A stretch of DNA of 64,000 bases from Actinopolyspora mzabensis (GTDB lineage Bacteria > Actinomycetota > Actinomycetes > Mycobacteriales > Pseudonocardiaceae), in assembly GCF_900101095.1 (NCBI RefSeq), contig NZ_FNFM01000011.1:124001-188000 (forward strand), read 5' to 3'. The position numbers and the translations under genes were made by a program. The stretch's first letter is position 1; every line of letters begins with the position of its first letter. The notes below the pieces were generated by a model. The model saw only the letters and a list, made by a program, of their open reading frames with translations, made no database searches and was not told where the DNA came from. Below, in pieces: positions 1-7,735 of this stretch.

Positions 1-1
1 G

Positions 2-1030
2 GCCGTCACGTCCGACAGCTGGCGCGAGATCAGGGACCGCTACGGCGAGGAGGGACTGCGGGAGTACGTACCGGCCGGGCATCCCTCGGGGCGGATCGGC
101 AGTGACACCCAGCTGCTGCTGTTCACCCTGGAGGGCACGATCCGGGCCGGAGTTTCCCGGCGCACGCTCGGCGGGGTGGGGCGCCCCACACGGCACGTGC
201 AGCACGCCTACCAGCGGTGGCTGCACACCCAGCACCTGAGCTGGCCCCGCGCGGCGGGCGAGTTCCGGTCCACCGCGGCCGAACCCGACGGCTGGCTGGT
301 GGAACTGCGCGGGCTGTTCCAGACCCGCAGTCCCGGCAGGACCATGATGCGCACGCTGATCGCCTTCGCGAAGGGGCAGCAAACCATGGGCTCGCCGGAG
401 GAGCCGGTCAGCGACTCGGATGGCAGCAGCGCGCTGCTCCGGGCGATCCCGGCGATGCTGTGGACGCCCCGCGCGGACGAGACCTTCCGGGTGGCCACCG
501 AGACGGCGGCACTCACCCACGGTCACCCCACCGCCTGGCTGAGCGCGGGCACGCTGGGGGTGGTCGTCTCGCGGCTGTCCCGGGACGAGGGGCTCTCGGA
601 AGCCGTCGACGCGGCCGTGACCGAGTTGGGACGGCATCCGGAGCACGAGGCCGTGACGCGCAGGATCGATGCGGCACGCAAGCTCGCCGAGTCGGGCGTG
701 GTCGAGCCGGAGCGGCTGGAACGCACCCTCGGCACGGGGTTCAACGCCGCCGAGGCGCTGGCGATCGGGCTGTACGCGGCACTGGTGGCCGAGGGGGACT
801 TCGCGGCCGGGCTGCGCACCGCCGTGAACCACTCCGGCAACAGCGGGGTTTGCGGCGCGGTGACGGGCACGCTGCTGGCGATGTCGGCGGACGAGGAGAT
901 CCCCGAGCACTGGACGCAGCAGCTCGAACTGGGCGAAACCGTCCGAGCGCTCGCCGCTGACGGCTGCCTGGAGTTCGGACCGAACCCGCCGGAGACCCCG
1001 GAGTGGTTCGAGCGTTACCCGGGATCCTGA
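2..1030 (+). CDS. ADP-ribosylglycohydrolase-like protein, 5' end outside window, probably metal-site defective
   Basis: The reading frame is open from base 2, so the N-terminus lies before the window; 342 residues are visible. The fold signature of the DraG/ARH family is recognisable: the first metal-site region (GRIGSDTQLLLFT), a YxRWLHTQ stretch, an LTHGHPTAW stretch and a C-terminal NHSGNSGVCGAVTG stretch. In active family members the first site reads T-D-D-T and the last G-D-S-D-S/T; those Asp and Thr residues bind the two magnesium ions. Here the first reads G-S-D-T and the last G-N-S-G-V, so most ligands are replaced. The family removes ADP-ribose from proteins or small molecules. This member may be a pseudoenzyme or a binding protein. 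Family assignment is good; loss of activity is inference. Confidence 0.82.
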   Translation, partial: AVTSDSWREIRDRYGEEGLREYVPAGHPSGRIGSDTQLLLFTLEGTIRAGVSRRTLGGVGRPTRHVQHAYQRWLHTQHLSWPRAAGEFRSTAAEPDGWLVELRGLFQTRSPGRTMMRTLIAFAKGQQTMGSPEEPVSDSDGSSALLRAIPAMLWTPRADETFRVATETAALTHGHPTAWLSAGTLGVVVSRLSRDEGLSEAVDAAVTELGRHPEHEAVTRRIDAARKLAESGVVEPERLERTLGTGFNAAEALAIGLYAALVAEGDFAAGLRTAVNHSGNSGVCGAVTGTLLAMSADEEIPEHWTQQLELGETVRALAADGCLEFGPNPPETPEWFERYPGS

Positions 1031-1159
1031 ACGGCGGAACTTTCGGATACGCACGTGGTCACGGCCGTGCCGCGGTGATCGTCCCGCGGTTCACGGGAAT
1101 CGGACCGCCGTCCGCGGGCGGATCAGTGGGAGAGCGAGACGACAGGAGCGTTTTCAGCG

Positions 1160-1402
1160 ATGCGGCGAACGAACCGCGGAACGAACCAGATCCACCTCTT
1201 CCTGTTGATCGCCGTAGGAGCGCTTTTCCCGCTGCTGGCGGAGTGGACGCTCGGTCCCGTGGAAAAGGCGCCCTGGTGGTCGCTCATCGCGCTGGCGACG
1301 CCGCTGTTCGGATGCTTCTCCCTGATTTTCCTGGGCACCACCAAAGCGATCCGACGCAAAAACGGAAAAGCGTCACGAGCACCGACTATGAGCCACCAAT
1401 GA
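1160..1402 (+). CDS. small two-TM membrane protein, copy 1
   Basis: An 80-residue protein with two hydrophobic segments, about residues 12-28 (HLFLLIAVGALFPLLA) and 39-60, and a basic C-terminal tail. ATG at 1160 is preceded by AGGAG at 1144-1148. The first 192 bases of the gene recur almost unchanged at 3371-3562, where they encode a second version with a different tail. No function is recognised. The two copies flank the toxin-antitoxin pair at 1818-3232, so one is probably a duplication product made when that cassette arrived or moved. That it is a real gene is moderately likely: the open frame is conserved between the copies, with few substitutions. Confidence 0.55.
   Translation: MRRTNRGTNQIHLFLLIAVGALFPLLAEWTLGPVEKAPWWSLIALATPLFGCFSLIFLGTTKAIRRKNGKASRAPTMSHQ
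1161..1352 (+). repeat. direct repeat, copy 1 (192 bp)
   Basis: Matches 3371-3562 in the same orientation with three substitutions by eye (in the accaga/accgga, cttttccc/cttctccc and cctgatt/cccgatt stretches). Identity falls away sharply on both sides. The two copies are 2.2 kb apart and enclose the toxin-antitoxin genes. No transposase or terminal inverted repeat is visible. Confidence 0.9.
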
Positions 1403-1817
1403 GGTTGCTCGAACCCGCCCTGGTCGAGACGAGGCAGGAGTGAGCTCTGACTACCGCGGAGTTCCGTAGGCCCTTTACCTGATCGACGCCTTGACCGCGC
1501 GAAAGGTCAGCGTGGCGCGCAAGCGAACGCACCGGATAAGTATCGGTCTCCCGGATCACGATTCGCCGGCACCACTGAGGCACGAGAAACCTTCCCACCC
1601 TGCGACAAGACCGGGCACAAGGAGTTTACCGGGCTGTTACGGCCAATACGGGCCTCACGAATGGCCGATCGGCTCGCCGACGAGAGACAAGCCGCCCGGA
1701 GAACGGACTCCCGAACGTCACACCTCGAAAAATTTGTCCCCGACAGGCTGTCGGAGAGACGAGCTGCGTACTGTCGCCCCGGTGCGGCTGGGTGGGTGAC
1801 GCGTTGTCCGCGAGTGG
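1403..1817. other. gene-free stretch downstream of the AbiEii toxin
   Basis: About 415 bp with no convincing gene. Short open frames on both strands have neither a good ribosome binding site nor natural-looking protein composition. The stretch lies between the first copy of the 192-bp repeat and the 3' end of the toxin gene. No tRNA, terminator with long arms or transposon end was found. Confidence 0.5.
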
Positions 1818-2597
1818 TCACCGAGCATTTCCGTCGTGGTTCTCCTGTGATGAGGCGTCGAGCCAGGTGTCGCGGACGTGGGCGAGGGCGGCGTGCGCGG
1901 TGATGTCGAGGTGGGTTTGCCCCGCGAGTTCTCGCTGCCACGTTTCCTCGTCGGGGGCGTGGGTGAAGAGTGCGTTCGACGGAGGCCTGTTGGTGGGGCC
2001 GAAGCGTGTGAACAGCTCCGCCGCCTCGGTGGTGATGGCCCCGAGACAGGCGAGCAGCCAGAGATCGTAGAGATCTCGGGAGGTGGCGCGGTGCGCCCAG
2101 GCGGTGGTTTTCCAGGCCGCGAAGGCGGCTGCGGTGGGCACACGCAGCGCGGCGGGTCCGGCATCGCTGTAACGCTGCACGAGCCGGCACCGCTCGGTCG
2201 GCCAGGGCGCGTAACCGGTGGAGCTCAGCAGCTGCACTCGCACGGTCGGGCCTTCGGGGGCGACGAGCACGGCGGGCGTCACATCGCGGACCGAGGTGAG
2301 TGCCGGTTGCCAGCGTAGCCCTGGAAATTCGCGCCGGGTCCCGCGAAGCAGGGTCGTCTCGAGCACGTCGGCCGTGCTGCTGCGACTGCTGCGAGCGATG
2401 AGGTCGATGTCTTCGGACAGCCGCCCCTCGGGGGCCAACGTGCGGGAGAGCGCGGTGCCGCCGAAGAAGACGACCTCGTCGGCCAGCCGGTCACTGATGG
2501 CCGCGAGCAGGTGAGAGATGAGATGGTCCCGGCGCACCTGGGCGCGGGCCACGCCGAACTGCTCGGCGACGGCGGCTTCCTCCTGAGGGTCGAGCAT
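1818..2597 (-). CDS. nucleotidyltransferase toxin, AbiEii/AbiGii (MenT-like) family
   Basis: A 259-residue member of the DUF1814/AbiEii nucleotidyltransferase family. The pol-beta-type active site is visible: FFGGTALSR at residues 44-52, then RLSEDIDLI with Asp63 and Asp65, then a Lys/Asp pair in AAWK (Lys163) and RDLYDLW (Asp175). Characterised relatives are the AbiEii phage-abortive toxin and mycobacterial MenT toxins, which add nucleotides to tRNA acceptor ends and stop translation. The gene starts with ATG only 2 nt after the stop of the upstream AbiEi-like gene, the classic antitoxin-then-toxin order of type IV abortive-infection pairs. All key acidic residues are present, so the toxin looks intact. 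Confidence 0.88.
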   Translation of the reverse strand: MLDPQEEAAVAEQFGVARAQVRRDHLISHLLAAISDRLADEVVFFGGTALSRTLAPEGRLSEDIDLIARSSRSSTADVLETTLLRGTRREFPGLRWQPALTSVRDVTPAVLVAPEGPTVRVQLLSSTGYAPWPTERCRLVQRYSDAGPAALRVPTAAAFAAWKTTAWAHRATSRDLYDLWLLACLGAITTEAAELFTRFGPTNRPPSNALFTHAPDEETWQRELAGQTHLDITAHAALAHVRDTWLDASSQENHDGNAR

Positions 2598-2599
2598 GG

Positions 2600-3232
2600 T
2601 CAGGCCGCTTCGAGTAGACGGGCAAGGCTGGCTTGACGGCGCTGTCCGACCGCCAGTTCGTCCAGCAGTCGACGATCACAACGGTCCAACAGATCGTGGG
2701 CGGCGGCACGAGCCTGCTCGGGCAGCCCCCCCAGATCGGGGCGGGCGACAAGATCGAGCACCGTCTGTTCGACCGTGGTGACCCACCCCTGGCCCAGCTC
2801 ACTGGTGTGGCGTTGCACGTCCAGGGCGGCTACGCGACGACGAACGAAACGCACGGTGGCCTCGCGGTCGGCCAACCGCAACGTCGGCCGGTGACGAGTG
2901 GCAGCCACGACCGCAACCCCCAGTGCCCGCGGGACGGCCCCGTGAACACGGGCGGCGGACAACCCCATCAGCGCGACCGAGTCGATACCCACGTCAGCGA
3001 CCGCGATACCCAACGCGGCCGCCTCCAGCTCGGGAATCCAGCCCCGATCGAGCTGATCATCGGGAACCACGGCGTAATAACCGGTCGCCAACCGGTGCAA
3101 CGCCCCGGCACGGGCCAGCCGCGCGAACTCAGGACGCGGGTTCACATACACACCGGCAGCGTCGCGAGGCCGCAACACTCTGGAAGACCCCCGCAGCAGC
3201 ACTGCGGGCACCCGCGCCGTGATGTGTGCCAT
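2600..3232 (-). CDS. AbiEi-type antitoxin / transcriptional regulator
   Basis: A 210-residue protein in the AbiEi antitoxin family. It has an N-terminal winged-helix part (about residues 10-60, with LARAGALHRLATGYYAVVP) and a C-terminal antitoxin part containing the typical TVEQTVLDLV segment. ATG at 3232 is preferred over an upstream in-frame GTG at 3241, because GGAGGTGA lies 5-13 nt before the ATG and includes that GTG. Known AbiEi proteins repress their own operon by binding inverted repeats and neutralise AbiEii; a matching palindrome lies just upstream at 3246-3262. It is cotranscribed with the toxin. Confidence 0.85.
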   Translation of the reverse strand: MAHITARVPAVLLRGSSRVLRPRDAAGVYVNPRPEFARLARAGALHRLATGYYAVVPDDQLDRGWIPELEAAALGIAVADVGIDSVALMGLSAARVHGAVPRALGVAVVAATRHRPTLRLADREATVRFVRRRVAALDVQRHTSELGQGWVTTVEQTVLDLVARPDLGGLPEQARAAAHDLLDRCDRRLLDELAVGQRRQASLARLLEAA

Positions 3233-3245
3233 TACCGTCACCTCC

Positions 3246-3262
3246 GTAGGCTAACAGCCTAC
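3246..3262 (-). promoter_or_regulatory. candidate AbiEi operator, 17-bp inverted repeat
   Basis: GTAGGCT-AAC-AGCCTAC: perfect 7-bp arms with a 3-nt spacer, immediately upstream of the antitoxin ribosome binding site. AbiEi-type antitoxins autorepress through inverted repeats in their promoter. The exact promoter hexamers are unclear. Confidence 0.6.
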
Positions 3263-3360
3263 TCTCGTGCCATACACAAGCATACCTGCGCGCTGGCATC
3301 CTCGCGCTGGACCCAACCAGCGTGCGGCTTCAGCCAAAGCTCGGTGGCGCGGTCTGGCTG

Positions 3361-3612
3361 GTGTTGTCGCTGCGGCGAACGAACCGCGGAACGAACCGGA
3401 TCCACCTCTTCCTGTTGATCGCCGTAGGAGCGCTTCTCCCGCTGCTGGCGGAGTGGACGCTCGGTCCCGTGGAAAAGGCGCCCTGGTGGTCGCTCATCGC
3501 GCTGGCGACGCCGCTGTTCGGATGCTTCTCCCCGATTTTCCTGGGCACCACCAAAGCGATCCAGCGCAAGAATCGGAGCAAGAACACAGCTCACCGGGAG
3601 AGCCGTACATAA
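3361..3612 (+). CDS. small two-TM membrane protein, copy 2
   Basis: An 83-residue near-twin of the protein at 1160-1402. The shared part differs at only a few residues and the C-terminal tails diverge (KNGKASRAP versus KNRSKNTAH). A GTG at 3361 gives a length similar to copy 1; an in-frame GTG at 3322 is the alternative, and neither has a strong ribosome binding site. Its sequence upstream of base 3371 is unrelated to that of copy 1, so its promoter may have been lost. Function unknown. Confidence 0.45.
   Translation: MLSLRRTNRGTNRIHLFLLIAVGALLPLLAEWTLGPVEKAPWWSLIALATPLFGCFSPIFLGTTKAIQRKNRSKNTAHRESRT
3371..3562 (+). repeat. direct repeat, copy 2 (192 bp)
   Basis: Second copy of the 192-bp repeat at 1161-1352, same orientation, three substitutions. 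It borders the AbiEi/AbiEii cassette on its promoter side. Confidence 0.9.
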
Positions 3613-3658
3613 CTCTCCGCATCGCCGAAGTAGCGACCGTCGAATCCGAGGAAAGTCC

Positions 3659-4888
3659 TCACTCATTCGCGCCGGAGAGGCGTCGTAGCCGGTGTCTGAG
3701 GTGTTGTCGCTCGGCGAGATTGACGGTGGCGGCGATGGCTCTCCGGTAGGCGTTCGCCGCGTCCTCGGGTCTGTCGGCCTGCTCCAGCAGGTGTGCTCGT
3801 ACGGCGTTGAGCCGGGGAAGGCGGGGATGCTCGGCTTCCAGCACATCGATCCGGGCGAGCGCGGTGTCGTTTCCGTCAACCATGGCCTGGGCAACGATGC
3901 GGTTGAGAGTGATCGTGGGGTTGCCGTGACCGGTCACGAGTTCGAGGACCCGGTAGAGCGCGAGGATCTCGTCCCAATCCGTCGTCGCGATGTCGGGGGC
4001 TTCGGCATGCAGGGCCGCGATGCATGCCTGGAGCAGGTAAGGGCCTGGTTCGGCACCTGGAGCGGCTTGTTCGACGAGCTCGGTTCCCTCGTCGATCAGT
4101 TCCCGGTCCCACAACGTACGATCCTGCTCGTCGAATGGCTTGAGGCTCCCGTCCGGCCCTACTCTCGCGGGGTGGCGGGACTCGCTGAGCAGCATCAACG
4201 CGAGAAGCCCCGCGACCTCGGTGGACTCGGGGAGGCTCTGGCGAAGGAGCCGGGTCAGGTGAATCGCCTCCGCGGCGAGATCCGCGTCGCGGGGTGGTGC
4301 GCCGGTGGTCGTGTGGTGTGCCTCGGTGAACATCACGTAGAGCACGTCGAGCACGGCGGTGACGCGCTCCGCGGCGTGTTCGGGGGACGGGAGCGGCCGG
4401 CCGAGTTCGGAGACTCGCCGCTTGGCCCGTGTGATCCGCTGGGCGATGGTGCTCTCGGGGACCTGGTAGACATTGGCGATCTGTGCCGTGGTCAGTCCGG
4501 CGACGGCCCGTAGGGTCAACGCGACCTGCCCGGAGCGTGGCAGGTCGGGGTGGCAGCACAACTGCAGCACCAGCAGCGAGTCGTCACGCTGGGCGGCCTC
4601 CGGCGCCACGGGAGGATGCGACGACGCGGCACGGGTCTCGCGATGGCGGCGCCGGGCGTCGCTGCGGGCGTGGTCGGCATATCGGCGGCGGGCGGTCGCC
4701 GTGAGCCAACCCAGCGGGTCGTCCGGGAACTGCGTCGGCCACCGCTGGTGCGCGTGCAGGAGTGCCTCCTGCACGGCGTCTTCGCACAGGTCGAACCGGG
4801 CGCTGCCGTAGGTGCGCACCAGCCGGGCGAGGGCCTGTCGCGTGAGTTCACGCCACAGCCCCTCGCCCGCCCGAGGATCGGCAGTCAC
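3659..4888 (-). CDS. RNA polymerase sigma factor, ECF42-like, with long C-terminal extension
   Basis: A 409-residue ECF sigma factor. Region 2 lies at about residues 10-80 (FDLCEDAVQEALLHAHQRWP, DDPLGWLTATARRRYAD). Region 4 lies at about 110-165, with an HTH in LTTAQIANVYQVPESTIAQR. A C-terminal half of about 230 residues (DUF6596/TPR-like) is characteristic of ECF42. That group is typically linked to DGPF/YCII proteins rather than a membrane anti-sigma factor, and exactly such a gene sits directly upstream: its stop overlaps this ATG by 4 nt (ATGA), implying translational coupling. The extension is thought to control sigma activity. Target genes cannot be read from the window. Confidence 0.88.
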   Translation of the reverse strand: MTADPRAGEGLWRELTRQALARLVRTYGSARFDLCEDAVQEALLHAHQRWPTQFPDDPLGWLTATARRRYADHARSDARRRHRETRAASSHPPVAPEAAQRDDSLLVLQLCCHPDLPRSGQVALTLRAVAGLTTAQIANVYQVPESTIAQRITRAKRRVSELGRPLPSPEHAAERVTAVLDVLYVMFTEAHHTTTGAPPRDADLAAEAIHLTRLLRQSLPESTEVAGLLALMLLSESRHPARVGPDGSLKPFDEQDRTLWDRELIDEGTELVEQAAPGAEPGPYLLQACIAALHAEAPDIATTDWDEILALYRVLELVTGHGNPTITLNRIVAQAMVDGNDTALARIDVLEAEHPRLPRLNAVRAHLLEQADRPEDAANAYRRAIAATVNLAERQHLRHRLRRLSGANE

Positions 4889-5253
4889 CCGTCCCCCAGG
4901 TCGGCGAACATCACCGGACGCAGTTCGAGTGCGAGGCCGGGAATGTTCGCATCGGGGATCTGCTCGGCGAGCTCCACCGCGCGGGCCTCGTCCACGACAT
5001 CGATGAGGTAGAAGCCCCCCATGAACTCCTTGCTCTCGACGAACGGCCCATCGGTCACCTCGGGCCCGCTCCCGGAGCTGCGAACGACCTTCGACTGACT
5101 GGGGTCGGCGAGAGCCTGAGTGGCGATGAACTCACCTCGCTCCTTGGTATCGGCTATGAACGCGGCGTGCCCCTCCTGGAGCTGCCGCTGCTGCTCGTCG
5201 GTGAGCTGCTCCAGCACCGCCGGGTCGACCTGCATCAGGATCAAGTACTTCAC
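4885..5253 (-). CDS. YCII-related (DGPF domain) protein
   Basis: A 122-residue YCII/DGPF-fold protein with the family signature VTDGPFVESKEFMGGFYLID at about residues 68-87. The frame stays open far upstream, but GTG at 5253 is chosen because GAGGAGGAAAC precedes it and the protein then starts with the usual MKYLILMQ. It overlaps the downstream sigma gene by ATGA. Proteins of this kind are the regular genomic partners of ECF42 sigma factors; their biochemical role is not settled. The operon starts here and runs to 3659. Confidence 0.88.
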   Translation of the reverse strand: MKYLILMQVDPAVLEQLTDEQQRQLQEGHAAFIADTKERGEFIATQALADPSQSKVVRSSGSGPEVTDGPFVESKEFMGGFYLIDVVDEARAVELAEQIPDANIPGLALELRPVMFADLGDG

Positions 5254-5497
5254 CGTTTCCTCCTCGGTAAGCGAACCACCCTTGTGGCGACTCACCAGAG
5301 GGTCGTCACCGACCCGGCGAACACGACACCACGCGAGCAGAATTTTCATCCGGGAGTTTCCGGCACCACGCCCCGCGTCCTCCGCCCGAGGGTTCGATCC
5401 CACGGCCGTGCTCCGGCTGACCCGCTCGGAAACGAGACCGGCTCGTTCGACGAGCGCACCGTAGTGACACACCACGAGTACGGCTAGGCTGCGGCGC

Positions 5498-6274
5498 ATG
5501 GCTGACGAACTCGTGCACCGCGAGGTGACCGGCGGGATCGCCACGATCACGCTGGACTCGCCGCACAACCGCAACGCGCTGTCCGCGCAGCTGCGCAGGG
5601 AGCTACTGGCTGCGCTGCGGAACTCGATCGACGACGAGACGGTGCGGGTGATCCTGCTGACCCACACCGGCACCGTCTTCTGCGCGGGCATGGACCTCAA
5701 GGAGTCCCGCTCGGAGAGCGCGGAGAACCAGGGGATCAACGAGGTGCCCGGACTGCTGGAGTGCGTCCGGAACAGCCCGAAGCCGGTGGTGGCCAAACTG
5801 AGCGGCCCCGCGCGGGCCGGTGGCATCGGGATCGTGGCCGCCTGCGACATCGCCGTGGCGGCCGAGGACGCCACCTTCGCGTTCAGCGAGGTGCGGATCG
5901 GGGTCGTGCCCGCGGTGATCTCGGTGACGGTGCTGCCCAGGCTGCACGCCAGGCAGGCCCACGAACTGTTCCTGACCGGGGAGACCTTCGACGCCAACCG
6001 AGCCGAGGCGATCGGACTGCTCAACGCGGCGGTTCCGGAGTCGGAACTGGACAGCGCCGCGGAGCGCTACCTCGACATGCTGGCGAAGGGCGGACCGAAC
6101 GCGATGGCGGCCACCAAGGGGATGCTGCGGCAACCCCGTCCGGACGACGTGGACAAGGCATTCGCGGACATGCTGCGGCTGTCCGCCGAGCACTTCGCGG
6201 GCGAGGAGGGGCAGGAGGGCATGCGGGCATTCGCCGAGAAGCGCTCCCCGAACTGGGTCCCAGACCGGGGCTGA
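5498..6274 (+). CDS. enoyl-CoA hydratase/isomerase family protein
   Basis: A 258-residue crotonase-fold protein. It has the N-terminal ATITLDSPHNRNALS, the oxyanion-hole stretch FCAGMDLKE at about 68-76 and a second oxyanion segment KLSGPARAGGIGIVAACD at about 105-122. Enzymes of this fold hydrate enoyl-CoA or act on related CoA thioesters, and the exact substrate cannot be assigned. It stands alone on the plus strand, divergent from the YCII/sigma operon. Its 3' end faces the barstar gene across a spacer that holds one copy of the structured repeat. Confidence 0.85.
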   Translation: MADELVHREVTGGIATITLDSPHNRNALSAQLRRELLAALRNSIDDETVRVILLTHTGTVFCAGMDLKESRSESAENQGINEVPGLLECVRNSPKPVVAKLSGPARAGGIGIVAACDIAVAAEDATFAFSEVRIGVVPAVISVTVLPRLHARQAHELFLTGETFDANRAEAIGLLNAAVPESELDSAAERYLDMLAKGGPNAMAATKGMLRQPRPDDVDKAFADMLRLSAEHFAGEEGQEGMRAFAEKRSPNWVPDRG

Positions 6275-6440
6275 TTCCTTGCGGGGGCGTCGCCCTGTCC
6301 GAAGGGTGCGGCGTCCCCGTTCTCCCGTGCGTCCTGCGCAGCACCTTTCAGTCCCACTGGCTCCCACCGAGGACTCCCGGTACGTGGATGAGAGCCGAGC
6401 GATGGTGTTCTTCGGCGCGCGAGCGCCGAATCACCACTCA

Positions 6441-6560
6441 CGCAGTCGGCACCGCCGCGGGTTCTCCCGTGCGGCTCTCGCGAGGAAGGCCCGACGTGGC
6501 GTAGGTGGCTACTCGATGTCGGGCCTCCCGCAGCGAGAGCCGTGCGAGAGGTTCCGCCAC
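6441..6560 (-). repeat. structured intergenic repeat, copy A
   Basis: About 120 bp with nested inverted repeats: outer CGGCTCTCG (6472-6480) with CGAGAGCCG (6534-6542), inner AGGCCCGAC (6487-6495) with GTCGGGCCT (6518-6526), and a GTAG/CTAC apex. Read on the minus strand it begins 35 nt after the barstar stop codon. Related copies lie at 7736, 32981, 45727 and 59335. Confidence 0.85.
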
Positions 6561-6595
6561 CCGCACCGCCCGGCAAACCGAGCGGCCGAGTGCGC

Positions 6596-7015
6596 TCAGT
6601 CCGTAGTGCAGACGGCGCGGAACACTCGTTCGCCCGATTCCTGCGCCGCCGCCACCAGCACCGAACCGATGCCGCGGTACGCCTTGGGGTCGTGCTCGGC
6701 CAACACTTGGTAACCGGACCAGATCAACACGTGCTCCCCGCTCGGGAGCCAGGACAGGTCGATCAGGCAGTCGTAGAGGGCGTCGAGATTGCGTCCGGCC
6801 CATTCCGGGAACGAGAGCTGGGCGGCGATCGCGCACAGCATCATGCGCTTGTTGACCAGTTCGCTGCCGTCGACCACGTGGGGCCAGGCCCCAGCCGAGC
6901 GGACCTGCTCGACCGCCTGTGCGGTGGTGCCCACGACGGGCAGCGGGGCGGGCTCGACCACTGCTGTGTCCTTCCTGGCGTGTCGCTTCAGGAAGCCTAC
7001 CGCATTCATCATCAT
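6596..7015 (-). CDS. barstar family protein
   Basis: A 139-residue protein of the barstar (barnase inhibitor) superfamily. The signature is FPEWAGRNLDALYDCLIDL at about residues 70-88, with a preceding DGSELVNKRMM stretch that corresponds to the first inhibitor helix. Barstar proteins bind and block small secreted ribonucleases. No barnase-like gene is visible nearby, so this may protect against foreign or relocated toxins. Several consecutive ATG codons at 7009-7015 leave the exact start open by a few residues. Two small membrane-protein genes precede it on the same strand (7185-7466 and 7065-7157) and could share its transcript. Confidence 0.85.
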   Translation of the reverse strand: MMMNAVGFLKRHARKDTAVVEPAPLPVVGTTAQAVEQVRSAGAWPHVVDGSELVNKRMMLCAIAAQLSFPEWAGRNLDALYDCLIDLSWLPSGEHVLIWSGYQVLAEHDPKAYRGIGSVLVAAAQESGERVFRAVCTTD

Positions 7016-7064
7016 CAACCGTGCGATTCAATCCTGCCGGATCGGTGCCTGGAGTCCACGACGC

Positions 7065-7157
7065 TCACATTCCGTCGACGTACTGGCCCACCCAGCCGAG
7101 AACGACCAGTGCGAGCAACAGCACCAGGGTGCCGGTGATCCGAGCGCGCGAACTCAT
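7065..7157 (-). CDS. 30-residue single-span membrane peptide
   Basis: A very short gene of 31 codons including the stop. The product starts MSSRARITG and then has one hydrophobic helix (TLVLLLALVVLGWVGQYV), ending DGM. A strong ribosome binding site, GGGGGAGGCG, precedes the ATG by a few bases. It sits 27 nt after the stop of the 93-residue membrane protein and 49 nt before barstar. The positively charged N-terminus and single helix suggest insertion in the cytoplasmic membrane. No family recognised. Confidence 0.6.
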   Translation of the reverse strand: MSSRARITGTLVLLLALVVLGWVGQYVDGM

Positions 7158-7184
7158 CCACGCCTCCCCCGGAACGACACGTGA

Positions 7185-7466
7185 TCACGAAACACCGTGC
7201 CACTCCCGTGCGGAGTCGTCACGGTTCGAGCTCGTCCCCGCGGCACCCGCGTGGCGCTCATAGCTCTCCTTGCTGCGCAACGGAGGTTCGGCGTCGCGAA
7301 TCCTACTCGCCTTGGCCGAGATCTCGTCGACGATGCGGTCGACGAGTCGCGCCACCAACCAGCACAGCGGCACGAGAACCACGAGTACCAGCGCCACCTG
7401 GAACGGGTAGGGAAGCAGCACGAGCCACGACTCGACCCCGTCCCACAACGCGACCAGCTCGCCCAT
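7185..7466 (-). CDS. small membrane protein, unknown function
   Basis: A 93-residue protein with a hydrophobic segment at about residues 15-42 (WLVLLPYPFQVALVLVVLVP and beyond). It is followed by RLVDRIVDEI and a charged, probably cytoplasmic tail rich in Ser, Arg and Glu. ATG at 7466 follows an alternative GTG one codon earlier. It may head a three-gene transcript with the 30-residue peptide and barstar; this is inferred from strand and spacing only. Confidence 0.65.
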   Translation of the reverse strand: MGELVALWDGVESWLVLLPYPFQVALVLVVLVPLCWLVARLVDRIVDEISAKASRIRDAEPPLRSKESYERHAGAAGTSSNRDDSAREWHGVS

Positions 7467-7735
7467 CACGGACCGTCAGCGTACTCCCGGGGTGGTTCCA
7501 GCGTGCGCCGGGCACCCCGGGCGACGGAACGGCCCACGACACCGAGCCTTGCTTGACCGGTCCAGCCGGGTACTCCTGGATCGGACGTGAATCGGCTGCC
7601 GTACTCGGTCGCGTCGATTCCGACCAGACGCTCGCCCCTCGCACCCGCGCCGAACACCCGTCTTCGCGGGCCAAACTCCCACCACTCCCGCAGGCCGAGC
7701 CCCGACCACCCTCGCAAGTCGCACTCCGACCACTT

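Noticed and set aside
1386-1598. 70-residue minus-strand frame near the toxin-antitoxin cassette
   Set aside because: No binding site, no conserved pattern, and it overlaps the end of the small membrane gene.
1161-3562. Insertion sequence or composite transposon with the 192-bp repeats as ends
   Set aside because: No transposase, no terminal inverted repeats and the repeats are coding, so a duplication is the simpler reading.
4885-6024. 379-residue minus-strand frame as one gene
   Set aside because: Only its last 122 residues (from GTG 5253) are the YCII protein; the remainder is antisense to the enoyl-CoA hydratase and the divergent promoter.
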